NCBI RefSeq assembly: GCF_000720185.1
Contig: NZ_JOIY01000009.1
Location: 62,001-126,000, forward strand
From: Streptomyces sp. NRRL S-340
GTDB taxonomy: Bacteria; Actinomycetota; Actinomycetes; Streptomycetales; Streptomycetaceae
Reading direction: 5' to 3'
DNA: 64,000 nucleotides
Below the pieces are notes generated by a model, which saw only the letters and a list, made by a program, of their open reading frames with translations, searched no databases and was not told the DNA's origin. Positions 61,863 through 64,000 of the stretch are shown here, one piece after another. How positions within the stretch are numbered: the stretch's first letter is position 1; each line of letters opens with the position of its first letter. A program made the position numbers and the translations under genes.

Positions 61863-62408
61863 TCAAGCGCCGTCCGGCAGCTCGGCGAACTCCTCCAGGG
61901 CGTGTTCCAGCCACCGGGTCCAGAAGGTCTCCAGGTCGATGCCGGCGCGCAGCACCAGGTGCCGCAGCCGGTCCTGCGCGCCGTCCCGGCCGGGCGGGAA
62001 GTCTCGCTCCTCGATCTCCCGGTACTCCGCCAACTGCCGTTCGTGCAGCTCCAGATGGCGTCGGAGGTCGTCCTGGATGCCTGCCGTGCCGACCACCGCG
62101 GCCGCGCGCAGCCGCAGCAGCAGGGCGTCCCTCAGCGGCTTCGGGTCCTGCGCGGCGGCGCTCCAGCGGGCCAGTTCCGCACGGCCCGCGGGCAGGACCT
62201 CGTAGCTCTTCTTCTGCCCGCGGGCCGGCTGCTCGGCCGGCAGGGTGCGGATCAGGCCGTCCGCCTCCAGCTTTCCCAGCTCGCGGTAGATCTGCTGGTG
62301 CGTGGCCGACCAGAAGTAGCCGATCGACCGGTCGAAGCGGCGCGTCAGCTCCAGCCCCGAGGACGATTTCTCCAGCAGGGCGGTGAGGATGGCGTGCGGC
62401 AGTGACAT
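61863..62408 (-). CDS. PadR family transcriptional regulator
   Basis: A 181-residue regulator with the PadR winged helix (residues 1-80: LPHAILTALLEKSSSGLELT, QQIYRELGKLEADGLIRTLP, KKSYEVLPAGRAELARW) and a C-terminal helical domain of the VirR/PadR-C type (LRRHLELHERQLAEYREIEE, LETFWTRWLEHALEEFAEL). Two ATGs are possible; TAGGAT lies seven bases before the one at 62408, fitting leaderless expression. It may control the adjacent reductase gene at 62518, which reads towards it. Confidence 0.92.
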   Translation of the reverse strand: MSLPHAILTALLEKSSSGLELTRRFDRSIGYFWSATHQQIYRELGKLEADGLIRTLPAEQPARGQKKSYEVLPAGRAELARWSAAAQDPKPLRDALLLRLRAAAVVGTAGIQDDLRRHLELHERQLAEYREIEERDFPPGRDGAQDRLRHLVLRAGIDLETFWTRWLEHALEEFAELPDGA

Positions 62409-62517
62409 GCGGTCCATCCTAGGGAGGGCGGGGTCGGGCCGGACCCGGCCCGGCACGGGCCTGACCGGGCCGCCCGGGACGGGCGGAGGCCGGGTCCCGG
62501 GCGGCCGGACCGCGGTG

Positions 62518-64000
62518 CTACAGGGCCGCCGCCAGTTCCGTGCCCTGCCTGACGGCGCGCTTGGCGTCCAGTTCGGCGGCCACGTCCGCGCCGCCCACGA
62601 GGTGCGCGCTGCGTCCGGCGGCGAGCAGCTCGTCGTACAGGTCCCGGCGCGGTTCCTGCCCGGTGCACAGGACGATGGTGTCGACCTCCAGGACGCGGCT
62701 GGTGCCGTCGACGGTGATGTGCAGTCCGGCGTCGTCGATCCGGTCGTAGCGCACACCGGGGACCATGGTGACGCCGCGGTGCCTGAGTTCGGTGCGGTGG
62801 ATCCAGCCCGTGGTCCTGCCCAGCCCGGCGCCGACCTTGGTGGTCCTGCGCTGGAGCAGGTGGACGGTGCGCGGCGGAGCGGTCCGCTCGGGCGCGGCGA
62901 GGCCGCCGGGCGTGCGGTAGTCCGTGTCGACGCCCCAGGCGCGGAAGTACGCCGCCGGGTCCTCGCTCGTCCTGCCGCCGCCGTCGGTCAGGTACTGGGC
63001 GACGTCGAAGCCGATGCCGCCCGCGCCGAGGACGGCCACCCGCTCGCCGACGGGGGCGCCGCGCTGGAGCACGTCGAGGTAGCCGAGGACGCGCGGGTGG
63101 TCGACGCCGGGGATGTCGGGGGTGCGCGGGGTGACACCGGTGGCGACGACGGTCTCGTCGTAGCCGGTGAGGTCGTCCGCGCCCACGCGTGTGTCCAGCC
63201 GCACGTCGACGCCGTGCGCCGCGAGCTGGTGGCGGAAGTAGCGCAGCGTCTCCTCGAACTCCTGCTTGCCGGGGACCTTGCGGGCCACGTTGAGCTGCCC
63301 GCCGATCTCGCTCGCGGCGTCGAACAAGGTGACCTGGTGGCCGCGTTCGGCCGCCGCCACCGCGCAGGCCAGGCCCGCCGGGCCCGCCCCGACGACGGCG
63401 ACGCGCTTGCGCCGGCGGGTCGGCGAGAGCACCAGTTCCGTCTCGTGGCAGGCGCGCGGGTTGACCAGGCAGGAGGTGATCTGCCCGCTGAAGGTGTGGT
63501 CGAGGCAGGCCTGGTTGCAGCCGATGCAGGTGTTGATGGCCTCGGGGGTCCCGGCGGCGGCCTTGGCGACGAAGTCGGGGTCGGCGAGCATCGGGCGGGC
63601 CATGGACACCATGTCGGCGCAGCCGTCGGCGAGCAGCCGCTCGGCGAGTTCGGGGGTGTTGATGCGGTTGGTGGTCACGAGCGGGACGGAGACCGCGCCC
63701 ATGAGCTTCTTGGTCACCCAGGTGTAGGCGCCGCGCGGCACGGAGGTGGCGATGGTGGGGATGCGCGCCTCGTGCCAGCCGATGCCGGTGTTGATGAGGG
63801 TGGCGCCCGCCGCCTCGACGGCCCGGGCGAGGGTGATCACCTCGTCCAGGGTCGAGCCGCCGGGCACCAGGTCGAGCATGGACAGCCGGTAGATGAGGAT
63901 GAAGTCCTCGCCCACCGCCTCGCGCACCCGGCGGACGATCTCGACCGGCAGGCGCATGCGGTTCTCGTAGGAGCCGCCCCAGCGGTCGGTGCGCTGGTTG
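62518..64000 (-). CDS. fadH: 2,4-Dienoyl-CoA reductase (FadH/OYE family), 5' end outside the window
   Basis: The 493 residues visible are the C-terminal part of an NADPH-dependent FadH-type reductase. RTDRWGGSYENRMRLP is the last part of the FMN-barrel region, CIGCNQACLDHTFSG and SCLVNPRACHE hold the 4Fe-4S cysteines, and RVAVVGAGPAGLACAVAAAE with ERVAVLGAGGIGFDVAQYL are the FAD and NADPH folds. The enzyme reduces 2,4-dienoyl-CoA during breakdown of unsaturated fatty acids. The start lies beyond the right edge. Confidence 0.94.
   Translation of the reverse strand, partial: NQRTDRWGGSYENRMRLPVEIVRRVREAVGEDFILIYRLSMLDLVPGGSTLDEVITLARAVEAAGATLINTGIGWHEARIPTIATSVPRGAYTWVTKKLMGAVSVPLVTTNRINTPELAERLLADGCADMVSMARPMLADPDFVAKAAAGTPEAINTCIGCNQACLDHTFSGQITSCLVNPRACHETELVLSPTRRRKRVAVVGAGPAGLACAVAAAERGHQVTLFDAASEIGGQLNVARKVPGKQEFEETLRYFRHQLAAHGVDVRLDTRVGADDLTGYDETVVATGVTPRTPDIPGVDHPRVLGYLDVLQRGAPVGERVAVLGAGGIGFDVAQYLTDGGGRTSEDPAAYFRAWGVDTDYRTPGGLAAPERTAPPRTVHLLQRRTTKVGAGLGRTTGWIHRTELRHRGVTMVPGVRYDRIDDAGLHITVDGTSRVLEVDTIVLCTGQEPRRDLYDELLAAGRSAHLVGGADVAAELDAKRAVRQGTELAAAL

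Noticed and set aside
1..64000. tRNA, rRNA, transposase, integrase or attachment site
   Set aside because: No sequence with tRNA or rRNA hallmarks, transposase-like protein or flanking duplication was seen on either strand.

Overview
The window is a 64 kb piece of a Streptomyces chromosome. The DNA is very GC-rich with almost only G or C at third codon positions, and it carries genus hallmarks: a long chaplin with two chaplin domains and an LAXTG sorting motif, an SsgA-family division regulator, an NsdB-type regulator, a GTG/TTG-rich start repertoire and a single in-frame TTA (bldA-dependent) codon. From memory, and unchecked, the order NsdB regulator, amidase, Usp, orphan cytochrome genes recalls the SCO723x-725x part of S. 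coelicolor. No rRNA, tRNA, CRISPR array, insertion sequence, prophage or large biosynthetic cluster is visible.

Layout. 0-7.5 kb: truncated adenosine deaminase, glyoxalase-like protein, a BlaI/M56 regulatory pair, an SsuE-type FMN reductase preceded by a short sulfur-type leader peptide, an AHSA1 protein, a GlsB/YeaQ membrane protein and two acetyltransferases. 7.7-17.8 kb: chaplin, secreted tripeptidyl-type peptidase, DUF4232 protein, asparagine synthetase, a baeRF-type protein, a Gfo/Idh/MocA oxidoreductase, an SsgA-like protein and a decayed PAS-PP2C phosphatase. 17.8-26 kb: NsdB-type regulator divergent from a TTA-containing phosphotransferase, a secreted amidase, a CGNR protein, Usp and an orphan DUF397 protein. 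26-36.8 kb: two alpha/beta hydrolases, phenylacetate-CoA ligase behind a TetR-like palindrome, acyl-CoA synthetase, a secreted serine hydrolase, DUF2795, a carotenoid-type FAD oxidoreductase and an MpaB-type oxygenase.

37-44 kb is a stress/respiration island: a Cys-rich copper-storage protein, ChaB, DUF6479, a DUF8129-like protein, an orphan cytochrome b, then CtaF and CtaD without other oxidase subunits, and DUF1360. Several of these start behind sites resembling the Streptomyces SigB promoter. 44-52.6 kb is a glycoside-use locus: GH31 alpha-xylosidase divergent from a binding protein-permease-permease-GH1 operon, closed by a ROK repressor; no ATPase is encoded, so the shared MsiK ATPase is the likely partner. 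52.7-64 kb: questin oxidase-like protein, a DUF305 protein overlapping a class F sortase with a probable frameshift, the PTS-dependent dihydroxyacetone kinase operon dhaKLM, a GH75 chitosanase-like protein, a fibronectin-type lipoprotein, a secreted protein, a PadR regulator and a truncated 2,4-dienoyl-CoA reductase.

A recurring oddity is degenerate tandem repeats (periods 8, 20, 23, 24, 33, about 36-44 bp) filling at least eleven intergenic spacers; the largest is about 830 bp at 1185-2015. Other notable signals are palindromic operators next to likely promoters and strong terminator hairpins at 20660, 43992, 58570 and 60789.
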